Assembly: GCA_902495455.1 (NCBI GenBank)
Contig: CABUXJ010000033.1
Coordinates: 1 to 24,008, forward strand
Direction: 5' to 3'
Length of the DNA stretch: 24,008 nt
Source of the DNA: an uncultured Prevotella sp.
GTDB taxonomy: Bacteria > Bacteroidota > Bacteroidia > Bacteroidales > Bacteroidaceae
Part shown: positions 13,831 through 20,824 of the stretch, piece by piece
Numbering within the stretch: the first letter of the stretch is position 1
How the letters are laid out: every line of letters begins with the position of its first letter
The notes under the pieces: model-generated
Told to the model about the DNA's origin: nothing
What the model saw: only the letters and a program-made list of their open reading frames with translations
The model's database searches: none
Position numbers and translations under genes: made by a program

Positions 13831-16461
13831 TTAGAATTCCTGTCCGAGGATGAAATGGAATTGGCTTCCACCTTTCGAACCGGTATACGTTATGGTATCG
13901 AAACCGTAAGCCCAATCAATACCCATCAGTCCGACCATCGGGAGGAATATGCGTACACCCGCACCTGCAGAGCGTTTTATGTCAAACGGAGAGAAATTTT
14001 TGGTTTCATTCCAAGCGTTACCACCTTCGACAAATGCAAGTCCGTAGATGGTTGTGTTGCCGAGCATAAACGGATAGCGGATTTCCGCTGTGAAGCGGTC
14101 GTAAGCGTAGCCGGGCGCTGCATACGGGGTGAGCGATCCGTTGTCGTAACCGCGGAGTCCGATGGTTTCCTGTGCATAGCCGGTCGAATAGCCGCTCATA
14201 CCGTCACCTCCGACATAGAATGTCTCGAAAGGCGACTTTTTGTATTTGTTGAATGATCCGAGCAAACCGAACTCCACGCGGGTCATGAGCACAAAACACT
14301 TCTGAGCATTGGTGAGCGGCGTGAATGTGCGTAGCTTGAACTTCCATTTGTGATATTCAATCCAACGGTACTTGTCCTGCTGCTCCTGATCGAATGTAGC
14401 CGATGTCCCGTCAGTCGCCAGATGCTCATAGTCTTTCTTGTCAAATGCAGACCACGGCGGAGTTATTGTCAGCGAGGCCATAAATTCCGAACCGCGGCGT
14501 GGGAACAACTGGTTGTCTGTGCTCACACGTGACAGTGTGACGCCGAGATTGATGTTGTTGCAGTTTCCATTTGAGATGAGGAAATAACGCCAGTCGCGCA
14601 ACATATATCTCGTGTAAGAAAGCGAGAGTGAGAGCTGGAAGTAATCATCCGGCCAGCGCAGACGCTTACCCCATCCGATCGAAGCACCGAGCATCTGCAC
14701 ATACTTGTCGTCGTCGAGGTAACTTTCGTAGTTATTGTAGTATCCGTTGTAACTGCCATAGCCACCGTAGTAGCTGTAGTAGTTGTTCATCCAGCTGTTG
14801 TTATAGTAGTTGCTGTTGACGTCTGTCTGCTTGGAGTAGAACAGTCCGACGTTGAAAGCATTTGGGCGTTTGCCATTGAACCACGGCGCCGAGTAACTGA
14901 TACTGTACGACTGATAATACTGCGCATTGGTCTGTGCGCTCAATGCCAGCTGTTCACCGTCGCCGATAGGCATTATTCCGCGGTGCATCTTATTGCGCCC
15001 GAACAAGTTTCGCATTGAAAAATTGTTGAGCTTCAGAGACACGCGTCCGATGACACCGGTCTGTCCCCATCCCAACGAGAATTCCACTTGGTCGTTGGAC
15101 TTTTGCTCCAGTTCCCAGTTGATATCGACGGTTCCGTCCTCCTGATTCGGTTTGATGTCCGGGTTGACCTTCTCCGGGTCGAAAAATCCCATCGAAGCGA
15201 TTTCACGTGCCGAACGCATCAGCGCCTCTTTGGAGAAGAGATCGCCTGGCTTGGTCTGCAGTTCGCGGCGTACCACCTCCTCATATAGGCGGTCGTTACC
15301 ATATATTCTCACGCTATTGATGTGTGCCTGCGGTCCTTCGGTGATACGCATTTCAAGGTCGATGGAGTCTCCGACGATGTTTATTTCGGTCGGTTCGAGC
15401 CGATAGAAAAGATAACCGTTGTTCCAATAGTAATTTCCTACGGCGTCTTCGTCTTCCGACAGACGTTTGTTCATCTTCTTGGTATCATACACGTCTCCCT
15501 TTTTCATGCGGAGCAATTCGTCCAGATATGGTGTCGGAGCGACGGTGTTGCCCACCCACGTGACATTTCTGAGATAATACTTCTGTCCTTCATCCACCTT
15601 TACGTAGACATTGACATGCTTTTCGTCGACGGTCCATACGCTGTCTTCCACGATGTACATGTCGCGGTAACCCTGCTCGTTGTACTTGTCGATGAGGTTC
15701 TGCTTGTCCTGTTTGTATCTTTCGTCCGTGAATTTCTTCGATTTGAGGAATGTCGCCAACTTGCCGGCTTCGTGCGTTTTGGCGAAGGCTCCCTTCTTGA
15801 AGAGTCCGCCTTTTATCTTTGATGTCTTCAGGTTTTCGTTGCCTTCGATGATGATGTGGCGCACTTTCATCTTGGCTTTCTTGTCGATATTGACATCGAG
15901 TATGACCTGATTGCTGCCCGTGACGTCATCGCGTTGCAATATTTCGATTTCGGCATTCTTGTAGCCCTTTTCGTCGAAATACTTCTTTGCGAGTATTTTG
16001 GCCCTGTCGATCATGTTCGGCGTTATCTGACTTCCTTTCATGATGCCGAGTTTGGCCTCCATATCTTCCCGTTCCGACTTTTTGAGTCCGTTATAGTTGA
16101 TTGTACTTACACGCGGTCTCAGAGCGAGATGGACGCACAGATAGATCTTCGAACCGACGATAGAGTCGGCCGTTATGGATACTTTTGAGAAGAGTCCGTG
16201 CTTCCAGTATCGTCTTATAGCCTCGGTAATCTCATTGCCGGGCACACTGATTTGTTGCCCTACTTCCAGTCCCGAGAGGCCTGTGAGCACATAATCCTCA
16301 TATCCTTCGACGCCTTTCGTGGTCAGCCCGCCTATTTCGCACAGCCTCGGCGTACCGGCATAAGATATGTCAGGGTTGACAATCTTCTCCTGTGCCTTTG
16401 TCTGAGTCGCGAATAGCGTTGCCATCGCAAGCAATATGAATACCTTATTAATATATCCCAT
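13831..16461 (-). CDS. bamA: Outer membrane protein assembly factor BamA (Omp85)
   Basis: BamA is the central subunit of the complex that inserts beta-barrel proteins in the outer membrane. The 876-residue protein has a signal peptide (cleaved near TKAQ, 21-24), a series of POTRA domains from about 30 to 455 (for example STINYNGLKKSE at 119-130, VRHIIIEGNENLK at 200-212, INSVRIYGNDRLYEE at 381-395) and a C-terminal 16-strand barrel ending in aromatic Phe876, the expected barrel signal. Residues 550-583 form an unusual Tyr/Asn/Gly-rich stretch that should be an extracellular loop. Its neighbours uppS upstream (41-nt gap) and ompH downstream (25 nt) match the standard Bacteroidales locus. The start at 16461 directly precedes a good signal peptide. 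Identification is secure. Confidence 0.96.
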   Translation of the reverse strand: MGYINKVFILLAMATLFATQTKAQEKIVNPDISYAGTPRLCEIGGLTTKGVEGYEDYVLTGLSGLEVGQQISVPGNEITEAIRRYWKHGLFSKVSITADSIVGSKIYLCVHLALRPRVSTINYNGLKKSEREDMEAKLGIMKGSQITPNMIDRAKILAKKYFDEKGYKNAEIEILQRDDVTGSNQVILDVNIDKKAKMKVRHIIIEGNENLKTSKIKGGLFKKGAFAKTHEAGKLATFLKSKKFTDERYKQDKQNLIDKYNEQGYRDMYIVEDSVWTVDEKHVNVYVKVDEGQKYYLRNVTWVGNTVAPTPYLDELLRMKKGDVYDTKKMNKRLSEDEDAVGNYYWNNGYLFYRLEPTEINIVGDSIDLEMRITEGPQAHINSVRIYGNDRLYEEVVRRELQTKPGDLFSKEALMRSAREIASMGFFDPEKVNPDIKPNQEDGTVDINWELEQKSNDQVEFSLGWGQTGVIGRVSLKLNNFSMRNLFGRNKMHRGIMPIGDGEQLALSAQTNAQYYQSYSISYSAPWFNGKRPNAFNVGLFYSKQTDVNSNYYNNSWMNNYYSYYGGYGSYNGYYNNYESYLDDDKYVQMLGASIGWGKRLRWPDDYFQLSLSLSYTRYMLRDWRYFLISNGNCNNINLGVTLSRVSTDNQLFPRRGSEFMASLTITPPWSAFDKKDYEHLATDGTSATFDQEQQDKYRWIEYHKWKFKLRTFTPLTNAQKCFVLMTRVEFGLLGSFNKYKKSPFETFYVGGDGMSGYSTGYAQETIGLRGYDNGSLTPYAAPGYAYDRFTAEIRYPFMLGNTTIYGLAFVEGGNAWNETKNFSPFDIKRSAGAGVRIFLPMVGLMGIDWAYGFDTITYTGSKGGSQFHFILGQEF
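14713..14814 (-). repeat. Tyr/Asn/Gly codon-rich stretch in bamA
   Basis: This segment of the bamA gene is built from reiterated TAC, TAT, AAC and GGC codons and encodes residues 550-583, which include SYYGGYGSYNGYYNN. The pattern suggests growth by slippage within a surface loop. Confidence 0.6.
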
Positions 16462-16502
16462 TGATTATCTTCTTGGTTCTTTGTTTTTATGTGTCAGTCC
16501 TT

Positions 16503-17240
16503 TCAGTGTTCTTTTTCCACCTGCTCTCCGGTCTTTCCAAATCGTCTCTGGCGTCCCTGATAGCTGACAATGGCTTTCCGAAGTTCCTCCTCATCAAAAT
16601 CGGGCCAGTATGTGTCGCAGAAATACAGCTCCGAGTAGGCTATCTGCCAGAGCAGATAGTTGGAGATGCGCAACTCTCCTCCGGTGCGTATGAGCAATTC
16701 CGGGTCCGGCATGAAGTTGGTCTGCATGTGTTCTGTGACCATCTGTTCGGTGACATCGTTGCAGTCGATGCGTCCTTCCTTCACATCCTGTGCTATCCGG
16801 CGTGCAGCTTCCGTTATCTCCCACTTCGACGAGTAGCTCAGAGCCACAACCATTGTCATTGCCGAGTTGGCTGCGGTGTGCTCTTCCGTTTCGCGCAGTT
16901 TTCTCCTCACGTCCTCCGGCAACCGCTGTGTATCGCCGATGACGCGGAAGCGCACATTGTTCTTCATGAATATTTCGTCCTCCAAGGATGACAACACCAG
17001 CCCCATCAGAGCCGACACCTCATCCGCCGGGCGGTTCCAGTTCTCGGTTGAGAATGTATATAATGTGAGATACTTCACGCCAAGCCGCGTACATTCAGAC
17101 GTTATTCGCCTCACGGCTTCCACTCCGGCCTGATGTCCGTAGCTACGTTTCTGCCCGCGTTCGGCCGCCCATCGTCCGTTTCCATCCATGATGATGGCGA
17201 TGTGCTGCGGTATGCGTTCCATATCCGGTTTGTTATTCAT
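16503..17240 (-). CDS. uppS: Isoprenyl (undecaprenyl diphosphate) synthase
   Basis: This cis-prenyltransferase condenses isopentenyl diphosphates to the C55 lipid carrier used for peptidoglycan and surface glycans. The 245-residue protein shows the family motifs: HIAIIMDGNGRWA at 13-25 with the catalytic Asp19, YGHQAGVE at 34-41, YTFSTENWNRP at 61-71, and PELLIRTGGELRISNYLLW at 180-198 for diphosphate binding. The last motif reads RTGGELR instead of the more common RTSGExR, a conservative change. It begins four nt after the upstream barrel gene ends, so the two are co-transcribed, and bamA follows after 41 nt. Identification is secure. Confidence 0.96.
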   Translation of the reverse strand: MNNKPDMERIPQHIAIIMDGNGRWAAERGQKRSYGHQAGVEAVRRITSECTRLGVKYLTLYTFSTENWNRPADEVSALMGLVLSSLEDEIFMKNNVRFRVIGDTQRLPEDVRRKLRETEEHTAANSAMTMVVALSYSSKWEITEAARRIAQDVKEGRIDCNDVTEQMVTEHMQTNFMPDPELLIRTGGELRISNYLLWQIAYSELYFCDTYWPDFDEEELRKAIVSYQGRQRRFGKTGEQVEKEH

Positions 17241-17244
17241 CGTT

Positions 17245-17931
17245 TCAGTCCCTATCGTTATTACATATTTTACACTTTGCCATGATATCGTACGTCACAG
17301 ATAGTTGTATCATGTTGTAGCAGTCGGTATTCTTAAACATTCCCTTGCTCGGTATGCCGTATGGGTCGGCCACACCGTCAAGTTTGTCACTCATGGAGAA
17401 GCGCATGGCCCATTCCAAACCCACGTTGACCCTTGTGCCTGCTTTATATTTCACGCCGACACCCATCGGCACATTCCCGGTGAAGACACTGCCGTCTCCC
17501 GTCTTGGCGTGTGTCATGCCCAAGCCGACTGCGACGTATGGTGTCAGCCTCTGCGCGCCACGGTATTCGCGTCCTGTGCCGTATGGCCAGAAGTTATATT
17601 CAAATCTGACGCCGGCATCCACAATCTTGCTGTCGAACGCCACCGCCGTCTCTCCGCTGTAGTCCGGGTACCATGTCTGCGTGCCGTCCGACGCACCTTT
17701 CAGTTTGCCGTAGCTCACGTTCATGGCCAATCCCATGCGCGGATTGAATTTATATCGTGCCAGCAACGAGCCGGCCGCCTGCATGTTCTTCGTCAGCGAA
17801 CCGTTGAAGTCGCCCTGATAGGCGACCATACCGATGCCCGCACCTATCTCCATTCTGTACTCCGGGTCTTCCTGGGCCCGTGTTGTGAGTACGGACAGTA
17901 ACAGCGTGACGATGACAAGCGCGCGTCTCAT
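17245..17931 (-). CDS. DUF6089/PorG-like outer membrane beta-barrel protein
   Basis: The 228-residue protein has a signal peptide (VIVTLLLSVLTTRAQ) and a chain of alternating amphipathic strands with Gly and aromatic residues, typical of a small outer-membrane barrel: EIGAGIGMVAYQGDFNG at 32-48, the RYKFNP segment, LTPYVAVGLGMTHA and the GVKYKAGTRVNVGLEWAMR segment. The sequence EIGxGxGxxxYxGDxN near the N-terminus and its place directly before uppS match the DUF6089 family, which includes PorG of Porphyromonas gingivalis, a type IX secretion component encoded at the same position. Whether this protein serves type IX secretion here is unknown, since no other por/gld gene is in view. It is linked by 4 nt to uppS and by 23 nt to the preceding lipoprotein gene. 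Confidence 0.8.
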   Translation of the reverse strand: MRRALVIVTLLLSVLTTRAQEDPEYRMEIGAGIGMVAYQGDFNGSLTKNMQAAGSLLARYKFNPRMGLAMNVSYGKLKGASDGTQTWYPDYSGETAVAFDSKIVDAGVRFEYNFWPYGTGREYRGAQRLTPYVAVGLGMTHAKTGDGSVFTGNVPMGVGVKYKAGTRVNVGLEWAMRFSMSDKLDGVADPYGIPSKGMFKNTDCYNMIQLSVTYDIMAKCKICNNDRD

Positions 17932-17954
17932 GGGCAGTTCCGGTTTTTATTCCG

Positions 17955-19415
17955 TTACGGCCGGCCACACCAGACCTGTCCCGTTCCGCCGCACACGAGC
18001 CACAGACGGTTGTCGCCGTCGACGGCCATTGTGACGGAAGAGGCGTTGGTGTCAAAGCCCTCCGGTATATTATATGTGTTGCTGTCTTTCCATGTGATAC
18101 CGCCGTCCCGACTCTCATAGAGCTTTCCGTAAGGCGTCACGTCGCTGCCCCCTATACCGGCACCACCCGTGGCCAACAGACGGCCGTCATATCCGGCAAC
18201 GGTCAGACCCTTCATCCGCGGCAGGGGATAGACGAATGTTTCGTCCGCGTTGATGTACGTCCACTTTCCGTCCTTGCTGCCCGGAGCATATTCTACAATC
18301 TTGCGCCACACCACGGCGTTGGCCTCCTCATTGGCGGCGTCATTTCCGGCCCCGTCCGGCCCCGTCAGCGGACGGTTGCCGACCATGACCACATAGTCCG
18401 TCATGGCGTTATATGCGAATGGAGCGCAACAGAAAGCCACGTCCTCCACGGGCAGCCACCGGGCGTCATCCGCCACTCCGTCGTCTGCCGTCCATGTCTG
18501 ACCGCCATCCACGGAGATACCGATGCGTCCGTCGTCCGTCAGAGCGTACAGTTCTGCGGGCTTCGGTTCCTTTTCCGCTGCCACCAGCTGATCTTTGTCC
18601 TGTCTTGTGTTTGCTCCGACGAGCTGCTTCAGAGCAAAGCCGTCGGTGGTGTATGCCACGTCGGCGAAAGTCATTCCGCCGTCGTCCGAGCGCTTGAGAG
18701 TAGTACCGTCGAGCACCATCACGCTACCGTCGAGAGCAGCCACATTGGCTGATGCGCTGCCGCCCAACCCTACGTAACCTTCCGTCCACTCGTTTCCGTC
18801 TGTAGTCGAATATACTACGGTCGTGCCGTTCTTCACACCCATGACCACCAGCCGGCTACCGACACTGACGGCTTTCACGTCCGTCAGCTCCGCCAGTTTC
18901 CCGTTGTCGGCCATTCGTGTCCAACCGAAATTCTTGTTCTGCCCGTCGCCCACCGTCACCGTCACCGTATATTTCCGTGAAACGGTGTTGTCCGATGCCG
19001 TCACATAGATGTTGCGCGTCGTGCTCAGGTTGATTTCCTGGTCCACGTAGAGTGCTTCTCTGCTTCCGTCCATCGGATTTTCAATATCCACTAATCCGTT
19101 GTTTTTAGTCGCATAGCTGCACGTCAGCTTTGTGAGGTCTGCGCCTGCGGGCAACGGATCGACGTTGTATATCTTTCCGTTCAGCTGGTCTATATAAAAA
19201 GGTATGGCCGAGACGCTTTTGTCGACAGTCGCTGATGTAGACGTCGAGCCGTCCTCTGCCGTGATGGTTTTGTAGACCGTGGCGGAGGTTATGCTGAAAC
19301 TCGTGATGGCTATATCATTATATAATGTGGTCTCCCACTCGTCATCGTCCTTGCAAGCTGCAAGCAATACTGCTGTCGATAACATCAAGCAGAGAGTGCG
19401 GATATATCTTTTCAT
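17955..19415 (-). CDS. DUF6242-like surface lipoprotein with BNR/Asp-box repeats
   Basis: From ATG 19415 the protein has 486 residues and begins with a lipoprotein signal (MKRYIRTLCLMLSTAVLLAAC, in two parts: basic n-region, then lipobox LAAC at 18-21). After Cys21 comes KDDDE, an acidic run like the lipoprotein export signals that send Bacteroidetes lipoproteins to the cell surface. An N-terminal beta-sandwich domain extends to about 150. A propeller-like region with Asp-box motifs follows (TTDGNEW, SDDGGMTF, SVDGGQTW, SRDGGITW). The layout fits DUF6242; function is not known. An in-frame ATG at 19442 overlaps the likely -7 promoter element, so 19415 is preferred. It heads the envelope operon, 23 nt before the PorG-like gene. 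Confidence 0.8.
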   Translation of the reverse strand: MKRYIRTLCLMLSTAVLLAACKDDDEWETTLYNDIAITSFSITSATVYKTITAEDGSTSTSATVDKSVSAIPFYIDQLNGKIYNVDPLPAGADLTKLTCSYATKNNGLVDIENPMDGSREALYVDQEINLSTTRNIYVTASDNTVSRKYTVTVTVGDGQNKNFGWTRMADNGKLAELTDVKAVSVGSRLVVMGVKNGTTVVYSTTDGNEWTEGYVGLGGSASANVAALDGSVMVLDGTTLKRSDDGGMTFADVAYTTDGFALKQLVGANTRQDKDQLVAAEKEPKPAELYALTDDGRIGISVDGGQTWTADDGVADDARWLPVEDVAFCCAPFAYNAMTDYVVMVGNRPLTGPDGAGNDAANEEANAVVWRKIVEYAPGSKDGKWTYINADETFVYPLPRMKGLTVAGYDGRLLATGGAGIGGSDVTPYGKLYESRDGGITWKDSNTYNIPEGFDTNASSVTMAVDGDNRLWLVCGGTGQVWCGRP

Positions 19416-19439
19416 CAATATCTTTTTTATTTTTAGCTG

Positions 19440-19447
19440 CAAATTTA
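19440..19447 (-). promoter_or_regulatory. Candidate -7 element of the envelope operon
   Basis: TAAATTTG on the minus strand fits TAnnTTTG, about 25 nt before ATG 19415. No -33 TTTG lies at the right distance. A near-palindrome CCGCAA-A-TTGCGG (19458-19470) just upstream could be an operator. Confidence 0.4.
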
Positions 19448-19556
19448 ATCACAATTCCGCAAATTGCGGCATCTTTGCATCATTTATTAAACAAAATATA
19501 TGATAATGTGCTGTATTTTAAGTTTTTTAGTTAAAAATAAGATTAGGGAATTGCAG

Positions 19557-19591
19557 GGAGGAGGGAGGCCCTCAAAAAGCCTCCCTCCTCC
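19557..19591 (-). terminator. Terminator hairpin after the HU-like gene
   Basis: A 13-bp perfect stem (GAGGAGGGAGGC paired with GCCTCCCTCCTC, plus one G-C pair) with a 9-nt loop lies 6 nt after the HU-like stop. The downstream sequence on the minus strand becomes T-rich (CTTATTTTTAAC), though not immediately after the stem. Confidence 0.6.
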
Positions 19592-19597
19592 GGAGGA

Positions 19598-20032
19598 TTA
19601 CTCTCCTCCGGTCTTGTCTGTCATGTTGACAGGCAGCTCGGCCACCTTGCATCCGTCGAGAAACGACTTCACGCGACGGCCCGTAGCGTCGATGTGCAGC
19701 TCAGGCTGGAATATGACGCGCACGCCCTTGACGTTGTCTTTGACGTTGAAGTCCTTGGCGGCCTCGGCCGGACTGGTGCGGAGCCCCATCTTGAATGAAC
19801 CGAAACGGTCCAGACACACGCGCTTGGAGCCTTGCAGCTCGCGCTTCATCACCACCACCAGTTCGCTGAGCACGGCCAGGATGTCGGCCCGCTTGACCGT
19901 ACAGTTGGCTTCGATCTCGGCGGCTATCTGGTCCGTGGTCACCGTATCTATTGCGACCGAGCGTCCATACCACTTCTTATACTGATCACTTGTCGCACGA
20001 TTGTTCTGATAGAGTCTGTAAAGTACTGCCAT
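19598..20032 (-). CDS. HU/IHF-like DNA-binding protein (HU-HIG type)
   Basis: The 144-residue protein resembles the Bacteroidetes-specific, longer HU relatives. The N-terminal VLYRLYQNNR block is followed by the HU-like helical part (VTTDQIAAEIEANCTVKRAD, then ILAVLSELVVVMKREL) and the conserved RFGSFKMGLRTSP at about 76-88, which corresponds to the start of the DNA-binding arm of HU. The segment VKGVRVIFQPE follows, and a tail of about 30 residues replaces the normal C-terminus. Such proteins bind DNA and may organise the nucleoid; the exact role is unknown. It has its own promoter (20111-20142) and terminator, so it is a single-gene unit. A 12-bp tandem repeat lies upstream of its promoter. 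Confidence 0.85.
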   Translation of the reverse strand: MAVLYRLYQNNRATSDQYKKWYGRSVAIDTVTTDQIAAEIEANCTVKRADILAVLSELVVVMKRELQGSKRVCLDRFGSFKMGLRTSPAEAAKDFNVKDNVKGVRVIFQPELHIDATGRRVKSFLDGCKVAELPVNMTDKTGGE

Positions 20033-20110
20033 TGTTTTGTTTCCTTTCTTGTTTTTTTAATTGGTTGAATGTTTGGTTGTTTGATCACTATGTCTATCCG
20101 GAAGACATTG

Positions 20111-20142
20111 CAAAGATACAACATTTCGCAAGCGATGTCAAG
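20111..20142 (-). promoter_or_regulatory. Promoter of the HU-like gene
   Basis: On the minus strand TATCTTTG (20111-20118) is a perfect -7 element and CTTG (20139-20142) lies 20 bp upstream as a near-consensus -33. The leader would be about 70 nt. Confidence 0.7.
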
Positions 20143-20150
20143 CGTTATCG

Positions 20151-20186
20151 CGCTACACTTCACGCTACACTTCGCGCTACACATCC
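20151..20186. repeat. Three 12-bp tandem repeats upstream of the HU-like promoter
   Basis: CGCTACACTTCA, CGCTACACTTCG and CGCTACACATCC follow each other without gaps. On the minus strand they lie about 9 to 45 bp upstream of the -33 element, where an activator could bind. No palindrome is apparent in the unit. Confidence 0.7.
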
Positions 20187-20299
20187 GCCGAAAGGAAACG
20201 ACGGCCCCGTTGCGCAGGGGGCACAATGCTGTTTTTACCGGTTTATCCGACATTTGGAGTGGTATGATGGTGTATCAAAGTCCCGTCCGATTACACATA

Positions 20300-20342
20300 T
20301 ATATAATAAAAGAGCGCGGTATGACTCACTCACTCCGCGCTC
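20300..20342 (-). terminator. Terminator of the small RNA gene
   Basis: On the minus strand GAGCGCGG (20335-20342) pairs with CCGCGCTC (20312-20319) and is followed by TTTTATTATATAT. No protein gene lies immediately upstream on that strand, so it ends the small RNA transcript. Confidence 0.75.
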
Positions 20343-20491
20343 CTTCCTAACGTCAGTTGATATTCATCTGAAACTTCAGACTCCCAAACGGGCGAACATC
20401 AACATTCCGTTGTCTGAAAATCTAATAACATAATCTTTACCTTAAATCTATTAACTACTAACCTAATGAATAACAATGTATTCTCACGAAC
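20300..20491 (-). ncRNA. Probable structured small RNA of about 190 nt
   Basis: A perfect Bacteroidetes promoter (20498-20529) on the minus strand and a hairpin terminator with a T tract (20300-20342) delimit a transcript of about 190 nt with no credible open frame; the longest ATG frames are about ten codons. The RNA has strong structure. UUCAGAC-AACGG pairs with CCGUU and, after a 5-nt bulge, GUCUGAA (plus-strand 20407-20418 with 20375-20391). The loop word GUUGAUGUUC (20394-20403) can pair over 10 bp, one G-U included, with downstream GAAUAUCAAC (20356-20365), which gives an H-type pseudoknot or an alternative fold. Known Bacteroidales small RNAs framed by promoter and terminator, such as the Bacteroidales-1 motif or a 6S-like RNA, have a similar size, but I cannot confirm membership from sequence alone. 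Confidence 0.7.
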
Positions 20492-20497
20492 ACGATG

Positions 20498-20529
20498 CAA
20501 AGATAGTGTATTTTGTGCACGCACACAAA
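20498..20529 (-). promoter_or_regulatory. Consensus promoter of the small RNA gene
   Basis: On the minus strand TTTG (20526-20529), a 20-bp spacer and TATCTTTG (20498-20505) match the Bacteroidetes housekeeping promoter at every conserved position. It is among the best promoter matches in the window, yet no protein gene follows. Confidence 0.8.
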
Positions 20530-20620
20530 TATAGTGACCGTTGTTTTCGTTTGACGTTTTTCTTTTTGATATAAATCAAGCGGACAGCCGGTTGAATAGT
20601 TTGCAATAGAGCTGTTTCAG

Positions 20621-20713
20621 CTAAAGACTGTCGATCTCTTCTTCCGACAATTTCGTCGTCTTGGCGATGACATCTTTTTGCATGCCGAGTTCGTGTAGTT
20701 CGCGAGCAAAGTC
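20621..20713 (-). pseudogene. C-terminal fragment resembling an Rpn/PD-(D/E)XK transposase-like nuclease
   Basis: The minus strand encodes 30 residues and a stop. It opens DFARELHELGMQKDVIAKTT and closes KLSEEEIDSL, which resembles the C-terminal helix-turn-helix-like end of Rpn-family recombination-promoting nucleases (pattern A..L...G...+.IAK.T.LS.EEI..L). Upstream the frame runs into a perfect palindrome (20713-20740) and meets a stop, so the rest of the gene is missing. This is a short match judged by eye; a chance resemblance is possible. Confidence 0.5.
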
Positions 20714-20740
20714 ACAAGTAGGGTCGCGACCCTACTTGTG
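20713..20740. repeat. 28-bp perfect palindrome
   Basis: CACAAGTAGGGTCG followed by CGACCCTACTTGTG is a loop-free perfect palindrome. It touches the first codon of the nuclease-like fragment, so it may mark the deletion or insertion junction that removed the rest of that gene. Confidence 0.85.
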
Positions 20741-20759
20741 GAAGCAGCTTTATCTCCCC

Positions 20760-20806
20760 TTCAATAATAAACAACCCCCGTCCGACACATGTCGGGCGGG
20801 GGTTGT
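20760..20806 (-). terminator. Terminator of pckA
   Basis: ACAACCCCCGTCCGACA and TGTCGGGCGGGGGTTGT (20771-20787 and 20790-20806) form a 17-bp stem with one G-U-type mismatch. On the minus strand it is followed by TTATTATTG. It lies 18 nt after the pckA stop. Confidence 0.8.
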
Positions 20807-20824
20807 CATGTCGTAGAGATTTGT

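Noticed and set aside
19416..19442. Upstream in-frame start for the DUF6242 lipoprotein
   Set aside because: It overlaps the candidate -7 element and would lengthen the lipoprotein signal peptide unnecessarily.
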